Shown one piece after another: positions 23,006 to 32,868 of a stretch of DNA of 64,000 nt; position 1 is the first letter of the stretch, and the number at the start of each line of letters is the position of its first letter. This DNA is from an uncultured Lachnospiraceae bacterium. Lineage in GTDB: Bacteria > Bacillota > Clostridia > Lachnospirales > Lachnospiraceae. Under the pieces are notes generated by a model. It was not told where the DNA came from and did no database searches. It was given only the letters and a program-made list of their open reading frames with translations. The translations under genes and the position numbers were made by a program. The DNA lies in assembly GCA_910589075.1 (NCBI GenBank), contig CAJUSK010000026.1, positions 1 through 64,000 on the forward strand, written 5' to 3'.

Positions 23006-25483
23006 ATGGGAAAAAGGAGAAGGCCGCTGCTTTTGGCCTTTTGTATACCGGTGGCAATTTTACTTGCCGCCATTGTTTATAAAGGGATGTATCCCTTTGG
23101 GGACCGTTGCTTTCTGCGGGTGGATATGTACAATCAGTATCTGCCCTTTTTTACGGAATTTCACAGAAAGCTACAGGAAGGAGAAAGCCTGTTTTTCTCC
23201 TGGAGGGCCGGGCTGGGCGCCAATTTTGTGGGGTTGTATGCCTATTATCTGGCCAGCCCCATGAACTGGCTGCTGGCAGTGTGCCCCAAAGCCTATATTC
23301 TGGAATTCATGACTGTACTGATTCTGGTAAAGACAGGACTGTGCGGTTTGACATTTGCCTGGTATTTAAAACGGCATTTTGGAACGGAGAGCTATGGGAT
23401 TACATTGTTTTCCGCTTTTTATGCCCTGTCCGGGTTTATGGCTGCCTATAACTGGAATATTATGTGGCTGGACTGTATTTTCATAACGCCTGTTATAATA
23501 TTGGGCCTGGAAATGCTCGTATGGGAAAGCAGGCCATTTTTGTATGTAGTTTCACTGGGCTTTTCCATATTGACCAATTATTATATTTCTATTTTGATTT
23601 GCATTTTTCTGGTTCTCTATTATGTGGTTCTGGCACTGCCTTTGTCCCCCGGACAAAAGTGCAGGAGTATGAGGCAGTTTCTGTTGTATTCCCTGCTGGG
23701 CGGAGGCCTGGCAGGGGGAATCCTGGTGCCGGGGATTCTGGCGATCTGTTCCACCCGGTTTGGCCAGATCGATTTTCCGGATAAAATCAGGATGTATTTT
23801 CAGATCTGGGATTTGGCGGCCCGGCATTGCATGAATGTGGCGACGGAAATCCGCAATGATCACTGGCCCAATGTGTATTGCGGCGCGGCGGTTTTTGTAC
23901 TGTTTCCCCTGTATCTGTGTTGCAGGCAGATCCGGTGGCGGGAAAAGCTGCCCAGGCTGGCTTTGGTTTTGTTTTTTCTGCTGAGCTTTTCTGTCAATTT
24001 GCTGGACTTTTTATGGCATGGCCTGAATTTTCCGGATAATCTTCCGGCCAGGCAGTCTTTTCTCTATATTTTCGTTGTGCTGACGTTGTGTTTTGAGGCT
24101 GCGCAGTATTTGCGGACATATTCGCCCCGGCAGATGGCTCTGGCCTCCAGCGGCGGATTGCTGGTATTGGTACTCTGTTACCATTCAGGCCGCCGGGGAG
24201 ATGTGGTCATAGAAAATCTTGTATTGACCATAGTATATGTTTTTCTGTATGGACTGTTGCTTTACTGGTATGGAAAGGGCGGCGCAGGACGTGTGGTGTG
24301 GATTCTTTTATTCTGTGTGGTCATTATGGAGACTGCGATGAACACCATTGAAACGAGTCTGGCGACCACAAGCCGCTCTGCTTATATGGAAACTGTCCGC
24401 ACCAATGAAACACTGCTGGAGAGTGTGGAAGAAACGGAGGGATTTTTCCGGATTGAGCAACAGGGGCGTATGACCAAAAACGACGGTATGCTGGGGGGAT
24501 TTCCTACAGCTACATTTTTTTCCTCCACGGTCAATGGCGCCATGTCCCATTTTTACCGCAGATTGGGTATGAGCAGCAGCAAAGTATTTTACAGCTACGA
24601 TGGTGCCACGCCCCTGGCGTCAGCATTGCTTTCCGTACAGTACACACTGGCGGACAGCCTGGAAATAACAGATGATTTCCATGAGTTGCTCAAGGTGGAA
24701 GGAGAAAAGTACCTGTACCGAAACCGGTATGTCCTTCCGGCAGGCTTTATGGTGGATGGAGATGTATCTGAGAATTGGATTACGGAAGAGGGCAGCCCCA
24801 TCACTGTGCAGAACAGTCTGGCCAGGGCGCTGGGGATAGAAGAACCGCTGTATGAGGAGATTCCGCTTACATATGAAAATGGCACGGCCATTCTGGAGGC
24901 GGCTCAGAGCGGTTATGTCTATGTGTATCCTCATGCATGCAGCACAAGGGATATTGCAGCAGAGACAGACGGCTATGAAAAAATCTTTGAGCGGGTTTAT
25001 TACCCATATCTTTTAAACATTGGATGGTGCAATGCGGGAAGCAAGGTGTGTTTATCCCAGAGCGGAGACAAAAGAAATGAGAAAAACAGACTGGAGTTGT
25101 CAGCATACCGGCTGAACCGTCCTGTGCTGGAAGAAACACTGCGTCGTCTGGGGCGTGACCCCATGGAAGTGCTTGCCTGTTCTGATACCGGCATTACCGG
25201 CAGGGTAGAGGCAAAACAGGCGGGGATTCTTGTGACATCCATTCCGGGTGAGAGAGGATGGAAAGCAGAGGTGGATGGGAAACCGGCAAAGATACGGCTG
25301 TTTGGAGGTGCGATGGCAGGCGTGGAACTGCCTGCGGGACAGCACACCGTTTCCTTTCGGTATACGCCGCCCGGACTGTACGCCGGACTGGCACTCAGCC
25401 TGGTGAGTGCCGCTGCATTGGCGATTTTATGGTTCAGAAGCCAGAGACATCATCGGCCTGTTTCGGGAAGGCACAGAGTATAA
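23006..25483 (+). CDS. YfhO-family membrane glycosyltransferase-like protein
   Basis: 825 residues from ATG 23006 (GGGGAG eight bases upstream; starts at 22967 or 22988 are possible). Twelve or more membrane segments occupy the first ~480 residues. Signature features are GDRCFLRVDMYNQYLPFF near the N-terminus and GLGANFVGLYAYYLASPMN. The C-terminal ~300 residues are an extracytoplasmic beta-rich region (ITSIPGERGWKAEVDGKPAK-like VTSIPGERGW). YfhO proteins are GT-C-like and add sugars to lipoteichoic acid or other polymers in Firmicutes. It follows the LtaS-like gene. Its last 50 bases overlap the end of the convergent gene at 25434. Confidence 0.85.
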   Translation: MGKRRRPLLLAFCIPVAILLAAIVYKGMYPFGDRCFLRVDMYNQYLPFFTEFHRKLQEGESLFFSWRAGLGANFVGLYAYYLASPMNWLLAVCPKAYILEFMTVLILVKTGLCGLTFAWYLKRHFGTESYGITLFSAFYALSGFMAAYNWNIMWLDCIFITPVIILGLEMLVWESRPFLYVVSLGFSILTNYYISILICIFLVLYYVVLALPLSPGQKCRSMRQFLLYSLLGGGLAGGILVPGILAICSTRFGQIDFPDKIRMYFQIWDLAARHCMNVATEIRNDHWPNVYCGAAVFVLFPLYLCCRQIRWREKLPRLALVLFFLLSFSVNLLDFLWHGLNFPDNLPARQSFLYIFVVLTLCFEAAQYLRTYSPRQMALASSGGLLVLVLCYHSGRRGDVVIENLVLTIVYVFLYGLLLYWYGKGGAGRVVWILLFCVVIMETAMNTIETSLATTSRSAYMETVRTNETLLESVEETEGFFRIEQQGRMTKNDGMLGGFPTATFFSSTVNGAMSHFYRRLGMSSSKVFYSYDGATPLASALLSVQYTLADSLEITDDFHELLKVEGEKYLYRNRYVLPAGFMVDGDVSENWITEEGSPITVQNSLARALGIEEPLYEEIPLTYENGTAILEAAQSGYVYVYPHACSTRDIAAETDGYEKIFERVYYPYLLNIGWCNAGSKVCLSQSGDKRNEKNRLELSAYRLNRPVLEETLRRLGRDPMEVLACSDTGITGRVEAKQAGILVTSIPGERGWKAEVDGKPAKIRLFGGAMAGVELPAGQHTVSFRYTPPGLYAGLALSLVSAAALAILWFRSQRHHRPVSGRHRV

Positions 25484-27248
25484 AGAGTGGAATGGTCAAC
25501 AGCAGAGAATAGGCATAGCGGAATTCATTGTATACCGGAGTTGCCAGAAACAGGGTTGCCATAATGGCAGCGTTTGGAAGGAAGATAACCAGGCGGCGTT
25601 TTCCGGCGGCCAGAAAGGTTCTGCCTGCCAGCAGGATACAGAGCCAGAACATGGCGCCCAGGGAAAAGAGCAGGCCATAGACGGGAACCATATCCGGCAG
25701 TTTGAATATGATTTCTTTGATCTTGATTGTCACAGGGTTATGGATGAGGGGCTTTGCGGTAAGACCATAGGGATTTTCCGCAATTCTCTCGTCGGAACCG
25801 ATGATATTGGGCACATCCGGATACCAATATCCTTTGGTGGCGTCAATATACCCCCGCAGGTACGCACCGGGGTGTTCCAGCCCAAAACGCAGCCACAACT
25901 TGAGATAGTCGGCCTTATGGGCCTCCAGATACGCCTGATCTCCCTGCCGGATCAGGTTTTTCATATGATCGGAACAGAAGGACTGATAACTCTCCTGAAT
26001 CCGGGAGGTATCTACAATGCGGTTCCACATTTCCTCATCCTGTTCGTTCACCGGCTCTTCATCCGCGTAGACTCTGGCGGCGAGTTGGATAGGAATGGAC
26101 AGCGATTCCACAAAATCCGATGAAGCCACCTGACAGGCGTTCATCACAGGCCCTTTTACCACCAGGACAGATGCCAGAATCACAAAATTCAGCAGCAGAT
26201 GTTTTTTCCATTCTTTCCGAAAGCATAGCAGTACAGAAGGAAGGGTGAGCAGGAATGCATAAAAACCGTTGGAGCGCAGAAGACACATACAGAAGCCGGA
26301 AAGGACATACAGAAAACCGGCGCCTCTCCGGCCAGGGCGCCCCAAAAGACCGGGGCGGTCGTCTGTAGAAGATGCAGCGCAGACACCGCATTCATCCCCG
26401 GCCAGAAAACGGAACAAGACAGTGGAATACAACAGAACCATACCGGAGAACAGGATGTCTTTCCACATCGTTACCATATAAATTGCGTTATAGGGCAGAA
26501 GCGCATAAAAAGCCAGCGTCGCCAGACAGATACCCATCCGCACATGCAGTCTCACAAGCGTATCCATCAGATATACGAAAATCCCTGCCATGATCAGCAT
26601 TTGCACAATGGTGTACAGCCCCAGCCCCGTAACAGCCTCCCCCGTAAGCGCCATGCCGATCTCATAGAACAGGCGTATCAACTGCGTGTGTACCCAGGGA
26701 TGATGGTTGCTCATAGGCAGACTGCCGATAATCTGCCCATACTGATTCAGACTGTCTACAGTCATAACCCCCGGATAGTTGGTCAAAAGATAGGGAAGCC
26801 AGGCAGCCAGACAGAAAAAGAAAGAAATACGGGGCAGCTTTGCATAAAAAGCGGAAGAATCGCCACAGAAAAATCTGACACCATCCATCCACAAAAAAAA
26901 TGACAAAACCGTCATATAAAACAACAAATAAAACCCGCAGCCAATAATCAACACATGCCCCACCTTAAACAACGTACTGGTCAGCCCCTCCAGCAGCCCG
27001 TTATAGTCGGCCAGCAGATACAAAAGTGTGAACAGCGCTGAAATAATAACAGAAGTTATCCTGTAAATCCGGGAAGGCTTCCTTACGCTGACCCACAACC
27101 CAAACTGCCTGCCAAACAAGATACAGGCAATAAACAAAAAACCTCCCAGCGGATGAAACGTACTGACCTGACATGCCCGCACCAATGCCCATGTCATGAG
27201 AAACGCGGAAAGCACAGGCAAAATGAACTCATAAATTCGTTTTTTCAT
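25434..27248 (-). CDS. DUF6020-type polytopic membrane protein
   Basis: 604 residues with about twelve membrane segments. The extracellular loop after the fifth segment has PYLLTNYPGVMTVDS and SNHHPWVHTQLIRLFYEIG, typical of the DUF6020 family and reminiscent of GT-C glycosyltransferases, in which an early Asp binds the lipid-linked sugar. The function is not established; an envelope glycosylation role is inferred from the neighbouring LtaS- and YfhO-like genes. GAGGAGTC lies before the ATG. The 3-prime end overlaps the YfhO-like gene by 50 bases tail to tail, so each transcript must read into the other. Confidence 0.78.
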   Translation of the reverse strand: MKKRIYEFILPVLSAFLMTWALVRACQVSTFHPLGGFLFIACILFGRQFGLWVSVRKPSRIYRITSVIISALFTLLYLLADYNGLLEGLTSTLFKVGHVLIIGCGFYLLFYMTVLSFFLWMDGVRFFCGDSSAFYAKLPRISFFFCLAAWLPYLLTNYPGVMTVDSLNQYGQIIGSLPMSNHHPWVHTQLIRLFYEIGMALTGEAVTGLGLYTIVQMLIMAGIFVYLMDTLVRLHVRMGICLATLAFYALLPYNAIYMVTMWKDILFSGMVLLYSTVLFRFLAGDECGVCAASSTDDRPGLLGRPGRRGAGFLYVLSGFCMCLLRSNGFYAFLLTLPSVLLCFRKEWKKHLLLNFVILASVLVVKGPVMNACQVASSDFVESLSIPIQLAARVYADEEPVNEQDEEMWNRIVDTSRIQESYQSFCSDHMKNLIRQGDQAYLEAHKADYLKLWLRFGLEHPGAYLRGYIDATKGYWYPDVPNIIGSDERIAENPYGLTAKPLIHNPVTIKIKEIIFKLPDMVPVYGLLFSLGAMFWLCILLAGRTFLAAGKRRLVIFLPNAAIMATLFLATPVYNEFRYAYSLLLTIPLFILCAFPKQADDVSGF

Positions 27249-27314
27249 ATTGACTCCTCACTTAAAACTGCCCTACAGGAACACACAGATGCGGACAGCA
27301 TTTGACATAAAGAA

Positions 27315-27343
27315 AGTGTATGACATGGGGCACAGGATGTCAA
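27315..27343 (-). promoter_or_regulatory. Promoter of the DUF6020 gene
   Basis: Minus strand TTGACA (27338-27343), 17-base spacer, TACACT (27315-27320). Confidence 0.65.
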
Positions 27344-27383
27344 TACATAGCCTTTATTCTCCCCCCTCATCCCCCATTTCTAA

Positions 27384-27412
27384 TTGCAATGCCCGGAAAA
27401 ATTTGTTAGTAT
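27384..27412 (+). promoter_or_regulatory. Promoter of hisC
   Basis: TTGCAA (27384-27389), 17-base spacer, TAGTAT (27407-27412), 31 bases before the ATG. Confidence 0.6.
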
Positions 27413-27442
27413 GAAACAGAACCCAAAGAAAAGGAGAACTCT

Positions 27443-28504
27443 ATGAGCTGGGAAGCAAACATCAGAAAAGCAGATCCCTATACGCCGGGAGAACAACCGG
27501 GTATAGATGGTATCATAAAATTAAATACAAATGAAAACCCCTATCCGCCGCCGCCGCAGGTACTGGCGGCCATCGCCGGAATTCGTCCGGAGGAATACAG
27601 CCTGTATCCTGATCCGGATGCAGGCGTACTGCGGCAGAGCCTGGCGTCCTATCACGGCGTGGAAAAAGAACAGGTATTTGTGGGGGTGGGATCGGATGAC
27701 GTATTGGCGCTGGCATTTCTGACCTTTTTTAACAGCCCACAGCCGATTTTATTTCCCGATATTACCTATTCATTTTATGACGTATGGGCCAATCTGTATC
27801 GGATTCCCTTTGTGACAAAGCCTTTGCGGGATGATTTTACCATAGATCCGGCGGATTATATGGGGAACAACGGCGGGATTATATTCCCCAATCCCAATGC
27901 GCCTACGGGGCTTTTGCTGGAACCGGGTGCCGTGGAGGAGATTCTCAGGGCCAATCCTGATGCGGTGGTTATTGTGGATGAAGCCTATATTGATTTTTGT
28001 CCCACAGGGAAAAGCGTTTTGCCTCTGATCGGGGACTATGAGAATCTGTTGGTGGTCAGGACGTTTTCAAAATCCCGTTCCCTGGCCGGTCTGCGGATCG
28101 GGTATGCCCTGGGCAGTAAACGGCTGATTGGATGTTTGCAGAATGTTAAATTTTCATTTAATTCTTATACAATGGATCTTCCCTCACTGCGCGGCGGTGT
28201 GGCAAGTATTCATGAAGATGCATATTTTAGGGAAACTCTGGAGAAAGTCATTGTTACAAGGGAATGGACGAAAAAGGAACTGGAAAAACTGGGGTTTGTA
28301 TGTACGGATTCTCAAAGTAATTTTCTGTTTGCCCATCATGCACATATCCCGGCGGTGGAGTTGTTTGCCATGTTGAAAGAAGCAGGGATTTATGTCCGGT
28401 ATTTTGCTAAGCCCCGGATAGAGCAGTACCTGCGGATCACCGTGGGGACACAGGCGCAGATGGAGGCGCTGGTGGATTGCCTGCGCAGCCTTGTGAAACA
28501 GTAG
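27443..28504 (+). CDS. hisC: Histidinol-phosphate aminotransferase-like PLP enzyme
   Basis: 353 residues, class I/II aminotransferase of HisC type. Landmarks are KLNTNENPYPPPPQV near the start, LYPDPDAGVLRQSLA, the VDEAYIDF strand, and the PLP lysine in TFSKSRSLAGLRIGYA (about residue 215). HisC makes histidinol phosphate from imidazole acetol phosphate; members also act on phenylalanine, tyrosine or threonine phosphate (CobD). AAGGAG precedes the ATG. No other his genes lie nearby, so the physiological substrate is uncertain. The export-protein gene follows after 23 bases. Confidence 0.88.
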   Translation: MSWEANIRKADPYTPGEQPGIDGIIKLNTNENPYPPPPQVLAAIAGIRPEEYSLYPDPDAGVLRQSLASYHGVEKEQVFVGVGSDDVLALAFLTFFNSPQPILFPDITYSFYDVWANLYRIPFVTKPLRDDFTIDPADYMGNNGGIIFPNPNAPTGLLLEPGAVEEILRANPDAVVIVDEAYIDFCPTGKSVLPLIGDYENLLVVRTFSKSRSLAGLRIGYALGSKRLIGCLQNVKFSFNSYTMDLPSLRGGVASIHEDAYFRETLEKVIVTREWTKKELEKLGFVCTDSQSNFLFAHHAHIPAVELFAMLKEAGIYVRYFAKPRIEQYLRITVGTQAQMEALVDCLRSLVKQ

Positions 28505-28527
28505 GTAAGAGAGGACAGGAGGAAGAA

Positions 28528-29028
28528 ATGGAAAGTCTGGTTGTTTGGTTTACGGATACATTGGGCGGTTATATTTCCAGGGAGTTTGTGATTTTTATTA
28601 TTTCCATGATACCCATTTTGGAACTGCGTGGAGGACTGGTTGCGGCCTCACTGCTGCAGGTGCCTATTACGGTGGCGGTGCCCATCTGTATCATCGGGAA
28701 TGTCATACCGGTGCCTTTTATTCTGTTGTTTATCCGACAGATTTTTAAGTGGATGCGGAATGTGCCTGTGATTGGTTCCATCATTCAGAAGCTGGAAAAG
28801 CGTGCCATGGGTAAGAGTGACAGTATTAAAAAGTACGAGTTCTGGGGGCTGGTGTTGTTTGTGGGTGTACCGCTGCCGGGGACGGGCGCATGGACAGGGT
28901 CTTTGATTGCGGCGCTTCTGGAAGTGGATTTTAAGAAGGCGATTCTGGCAGTGCTGGTGGGAATTGCCATGGCGACGGTGATTATGTCAATCGTATCGTA
29001 TGGATTACTGGGTGCGATAATAGGATAA
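28528..29028 (+). CDS. Small multidrug export-type membrane protein (COG2426)
   Basis: 166 residues, four to five membrane segments, with the conserved MIPILELRGGLVAA near residue 28 and FVGVPLPGTGAWTGSLIAAL near residue 112. These features define the putative small multidrug export family; transport substrate and direction are not established. ATG 28528 has AGGAGG nine bases upstream; the longer frame from 28477 overlaps hisC. Confidence 0.82.
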   Translation: MESLVVWFTDTLGGYISREFVIFIISMIPILELRGGLVAASLLQVPITVAVPICIIGNVIPVPFILLFIRQIFKWMRNVPVIGSIIQKLEKRAMGKSDSIKKYEFWGLVLFVGVPLPGTGAWTGSLIAALLEVDFKKAILAVLVGIAMATVIMSIVSYGLLGAIIG

Positions 29029-29114
29029 ACTGTAGGAACAGAAGAAAAAACCGGGAGAAGCGTGCGGGCCGGAGCTTTTGAAAGAACTGGTCTGCATGGA
29101 GCAGGATGTGACAG

Positions 29115-29885
29115 ATGGAGATATACACGGATTTTGCAGAGGTCTATGATAGCTTTATGGAGGATGCCCCATATGAAATGTGGAGCCGGACAGTTTGTGA
29201 CAGATTGGCCGGATACGGCATTTCGGATGGTCTGGTACTGGATCTGGGATGCGGTACAGGCACGGTGACGGAACTGCTGGCGGAGCAGGGATATGATATG
29301 ATCGGTGTGGACAATTCCCAGGACATGTTAAACCTGGCTCTGCGTAAGCGTGATGCTTCCGGGCACAAAATTTTATATATCTGTCAGGATATGCGGGAAC
29401 TGGAGCTGTATGGAACCGTCCGTGCGGTTGTGAGCCTGTGTGACAGCATAAATTATATTCTGGAGCCGGATGAGCTGTTGCAGTCTTTCCGGATGGTGAA
29501 CCGTTATCTGGATCCGGGTGGTATTTTTTTCTTTGATTTTAATACCACCTATAAATACAGAGAAGTCATTGGTGAGAGAACCATCGCGGAGAACCGGGAG
29601 CATTGCAGTTTTATATGGGAAAACTGTTTTTATGAAGATGAAGGGATCAATGAATATGACGTGACGGTCTTTGTAGAAGAGGACGACGGACGTTTCCGGA
29701 AATTTACGGAAACCCACTGGCAGAAAGGCTATGAGCTTGCGGAAATCAAAATGTTGATTGAACAGGCCGGTATGGTTTTTCTGGGCGCCATGGATGCGGA
29801 TACGAAGGAAGCAGTGACAAAGGGCAGTGAACGGATTTATGTCACTGCCAGGGAAGCAGGGAAAAGCGGAGAATACGATGGATGA
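29115..29885 (+). CDS. SAM-dependent class I methyltransferase
   Basis: 256 residues. The S-adenosylmethionine site is LVLDLGCGTGTVTELL (motif I, about residue 42), followed by IGVDNSQDML (motif II) and CQDMRELELYG. FFFDFNTTYKYREV comes later, as in the ubiquinone/glycine sarcosine methyltransferase group. The substrate is unknown. The last codons overlap the start of the Hsp33 gene by 8 bases, so translation is coupled with a redox chaperone. A weak ribosome site (ACAG) precedes the ATG. Confidence 0.85.
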   Translation: MEIYTDFAEVYDSFMEDAPYEMWSRTVCDRLAGYGISDGLVLDLGCGTGTVTELLAEQGYDMIGVDNSQDMLNLALRKRDASGHKILYICQDMRELELYGTVRAVVSLCDSINYILEPDELLQSFRMVNRYLDPGGIFFFDFNTTYKYREVIGERTIAENREHCSFIWENCFYEDEGINEYDVTVFVEEDDGRFRKFTETHWQKGYELAEIKMLIEQAGMVFLGAMDADTKEAVTKGSERIYVTAREAGKSGEYDG

Positions 29886-30759
29886 TTATATTGTAAGAGC
29901 AACGGCTGCAGGGGCACAGATACGGGCCTTTGCGGCAACTACGGGGAAATTGGTGGAAACGGCGCGCCAGATGCACAATACCAGTCCGGTGGCCACGGCG
30001 GCGCTGGGGCGTCTGCTGACAGCGGGCAGTATGATGGGCAGTATGCTGAAGCAGGAAACGGACCTTTTGACACTCAAAATCGACGGCGACGGACCGATTG
30101 GTTCTCTGCTGGTGACGGCGGACGGCAGGGCGGATGTAAAAGGATATGCTGCCTGTCCCGATGTGATGCTGCCACCCAGCAGTGCGGGGAAACTGGATGT
30201 AGGCGGCGCAGTGGGCCGGGGAATTCTGCACGTCATAAAGGATATGGGACTAAAGGAGCCTTATGCGGGGCAGACCGAATTGCAGACAGGCGAGATCGCG
30301 GAAGATCTGACGTATTATTTCGCTGTTTCGGAGCAGGTGCCTTCCAGCGTGGGACTGGGTGTTCTGATGAACCGGGACAATACGGTCCGGCATGCAGGCG
30401 GGTTTCTCATTCAGTTGATGCCTTTTGCGGAAAAGGAATTGCTGGATAAACTGGAACAGAATCTGCTGGGTATCGCTTCCGTAACGTCCATGTTGGATGC
30501 AGGGGAAAGTCCGGAGGGAATTCTGGAGCGGCTTTTGGGGAATCTGGATCTGGAAATCCTGGACAGAAAGCCCACACGGTTTCAATGCGGGTGCGACCGC
30601 CGGCGGGTGGAAAAGGCGATTATCAGTATCGGCAGAAAAGAAATCTCCGATATGATAGCGCAGCAGAAACCGATTACCGTGAATTGTCATTTTTGTAATC
30701 AGGAGTATCGGTTTTCTGTGGAACAGTTGTCTGAAATTTTGGAAAAGGCGGTGAGATGA
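29878..30759 (+). CDS. hslO: Hsp33 redox-regulated chaperone
   Basis: 293 residues. N-terminal domain MDDYIVRATAAGAQIRAF and the conserved RLLTAGSMMGSMLK. The C-terminal zinc/redox switch has four cysteines as CGC and CHFC near residues 239-268. Under oxidative stress the cysteines form disulfides and release zinc, turning on holdase activity in the cytoplasm. ATG 29878 overlaps the methyltransferase gene; the longer frame from 29827 would lie inside that gene. nadE starts four bases before its stop. Confidence 0.95.
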   Translation: MDDYIVRATAAGAQIRAFAATTGKLVETARQMHNTSPVATAALGRLLTAGSMMGSMLKQETDLLTLKIDGDGPIGSLLVTADGRADVKGYAACPDVMLPPSSAGKLDVGGAVGRGILHVIKDMGLKEPYAGQTELQTGEIAEDLTYYFAVSEQVPSSVGLGVLMNRDNTVRHAGGFLIQLMPFAEKELLDKLEQNLLGIASVTSMLDAGESPEGILERLLGNLDLEILDRKPTRFQCGCDRRRVEKAIISIGRKEISDMIAQQKPITVNCHFCNQEYRFSVEQLSEILEKAVR

Positions 30760-32675
30760 TGAAAGACGGTTTGCTCAGAGTGGCTTCAGTTACGCCCAAA
30801 ATCAGAGTTGCAGACCCGCAGTACAATGCGGGTATGATTTGTAAGGGAATTCGTGAGGCCTGTGCGGCAGGCGCGCGTATTCTTGTATTTCCGGAACTTG
30901 TCCTGACAGGATATACCTGTGGGGATCTGTTTTTACAGGATCGTTTGCTGGCAGAGACACGGCATCAGCTTTCGGAAATCCTTTTGCATACCAGGGGGGT
31001 ACACGCCCTGATCTTTATTGGGCTTCCCATCGAACGGGACGGCAAGCTGTACAATGCAGCGGCAGTTATGGCGGACGGCAGACTGCTGGCGCTGATTCCC
31101 AAATGCACCATCCCCGGATATGGGGAATTTTATGAGACAAGGCATTTTACGCCCGGTAACCGGCAGGCGGAGGAGTTTGTATGGGAAGATGCCTGTGTAC
31201 CCTTTGGGACGGATATTCTGTTTCGGGGAGATATGCCGGAAGGGCTGGTGGTGGGATGTGAAATCTGCGAGGATCTGTGGGCGGCGGATACCCCTGGTAC
31301 AAGGCATGCACTGGCAGGCGCCAATGTGCTGGTGAATCTGTCAGCTTCCGATGAAACCATCGGCAAAGATTCCTATCGGGAGATGCTTATAAAATCCGCC
31401 AGCGCCAGACTGGTGGCAGGGTATGTTTATTGCAGCGCAGGAGAAGGGGAATCCACCCAGGATCTTGTTTTTGGCGGCCACAATCTGATCGCGGAAAACG
31501 GTCATATTCTGGCACAGAAGAAACAGTTTTCTTCCAATATCCTGTGCAGTGAACTGGATGTGAGCCGTCTTCGTTTTGAGCGCCGCAGGATGAACACCTG
31601 GCCTGCAGCGGAGCAGACGGGGTACCGGATTGTGGAATTCCACCTGGAGACGGAGGAAACGGAGATGACAAGGCCTGTGCAGAGTATGCCCTTTGTGCCT
31701 TCTGAACAGACGGAGCGCAGGATGCGGTGCGAGGAAATCCTGTCCATTCAGTCTTATGGACTGAAAAAGCGGATGAAGCATACCGGCTGCAAAAAAGCGG
31801 TAATCGGTATATCCGGAGGATTGGATTCCACACTGGCGCTGCTGGCAACGGTACGGACCTTTGATCTGTTGTCCATGGACCACAGCGGTATCCTGGCGGT
31901 GACGATGCCCTGTTTCGGCACGACGGACAGAACCTATGACAATGCCTGCAGGCTGGCCGCGATTCTCGGTCTGACACTGGAAGAAGTGAATATCCGGGAA
32001 GCGGTATACACACATTTCCGGGATATCGGACAGGACGAGGAAAATCATGACGTCACGTATGAAAACAGCCAGGCCAGGGAGCGGACTCAGGTATTGATGG
32101 ATATTGCCAACCGGGAAAACGGGCTGGTGATCGGTACGGGGGACATGTCCGAACTGGCTCTTGGATGGGCGACTTACAATGGCGACCATATGTCCATGTA
32201 CGGTGTGAACGGGGGCATTCCCAAAACGCTGGTGCGGCATCTGGTAAAATATTGCGCGGATGTGTGCGGGGATGAGGCTTTGAGGCAGGTGCTTCTGGAT
32301 ATACTGGACACGCCGGTGAGCCCGGAACTGCTGCCGCCGGTGGAGGGAAAGATTGCTCAGAAAACGGAGGATCTGGTGGGACCTTATGAGCTGCATGATT
32401 TCTTCCTGTATTATGTGCTGCGCCATGGTTTTTCTCCGGCAAAGCTGTACCGGTTTGCACGATATGCTTTCGCCGGAGCATATGAGGATACAGTGATACT
32501 CAGGTGGATGAAAATATTTTACCGCCGGTTTTTCTCCCAACAGTTTAAACGCTCCTGCCTGCCGGATGGGCCGAAGGTGGGAAGCGTGGCGCTCTCTCCC
32601 AGAGGGGATCTGCGTATGCCCTCGGATGCCAGCATGAGCGCATGGCAGAAGGAACTGGATGAGCTGGGAAACTGA
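30756..32675 (+). CDS. nadE: Glutamine-dependent NAD+ synthase
   Basis: 639 residues, two domains. Residues 1 to about 300 form a nitrilase-type glutaminase with Glu in FPELVLTGYTCGD and the nucleophile Cys in VGCEICEDLW. From about 330 an ATP pyrophosphatase-type synthetase domain carries GISGGLDSTLALLATV, GTGDMSELALGWATYNGDHM and the C-terminal KRSCLPDGPKVGSVALSPR. It amidates nicotinic acid adenine dinucleotide to NAD+ using glutamine. Two consecutive ATG codons (30756 and 30759) are possible starts; both overlap the hslO stop. It is the last gene of the methyltransferase-hslO-nadE run. Confidence 0.95.
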   Translation: MMKDGLLRVASVTPKIRVADPQYNAGMICKGIREACAAGARILVFPELVLTGYTCGDLFLQDRLLAETRHQLSEILLHTRGVHALIFIGLPIERDGKLYNAAAVMADGRLLALIPKCTIPGYGEFYETRHFTPGNRQAEEFVWEDACVPFGTDILFRGDMPEGLVVGCEICEDLWAADTPGTRHALAGANVLVNLSASDETIGKDSYREMLIKSASARLVAGYVYCSAGEGESTQDLVFGGHNLIAENGHILAQKKQFSSNILCSELDVSRLRFERRRMNTWPAAEQTGYRIVEFHLETEETEMTRPVQSMPFVPSEQTERRMRCEEILSIQSYGLKKRMKHTGCKKAVIGISGGLDSTLALLATVRTFDLLSMDHSGILAVTMPCFGTTDRTYDNACRLAAILGLTLEEVNIREAVYTHFRDIGQDEENHDVTYENSQARERTQVLMDIANRENGLVIGTGDMSELALGWATYNGDHMSMYGVNGGIPKTLVRHLVKYCADVCGDEALRQVLLDILDTPVSPELLPPVEGKIAQKTEDLVGPYELHDFFLYYVLRHGFSPAKLYRFARYAFAGAYEDTVILRWMKIFYRRFFSQQFKRSCLPDGPKVGSVALSPRGDLRMPSDASMSAWQKELDELGN

Positions 32676-32715
32676 CGTTTGCGGTAAGCAAAGGACATTT
32701 TCCGGGGCAGGCGCG

Positions 32716-32812
32716 GAGTCCGCATGTTCTGCGAACTCCTGAGCTGACAGATCATGACGATAGAAAGTCCATAAAGCGTGATTTCTATAGTTCATGACAC
32801 ATAGAAAGTACG
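32716..32812 (+). repeat. Hairpin and palindrome family members after nadE
   Basis: A hairpin GGAGT/ACTCC (32716-32739) without a T-run is followed by ATCATGACGATAGAAAG ... TTTCTATAG (32751-32790) and a further start TTCATGACACATAGAAAG (32791-32808). The CATGACxATAG word and the position after a gene end match the family at 17778; the copies are degenerate. Confidence 0.5.
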
Positions 32813-32868
32813 TGTTGCAGCAAACCCACATGTCTGTTGCGCGGAGGCTGTTATGTATGAAAGCGGGT

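Noticed and set aside
25407..26123. A 238-residue plus-strand frame under the DUF6020 gene
   Set aside because: Antisense to a polytopic membrane protein with family motifs; no ribosome site or domain.
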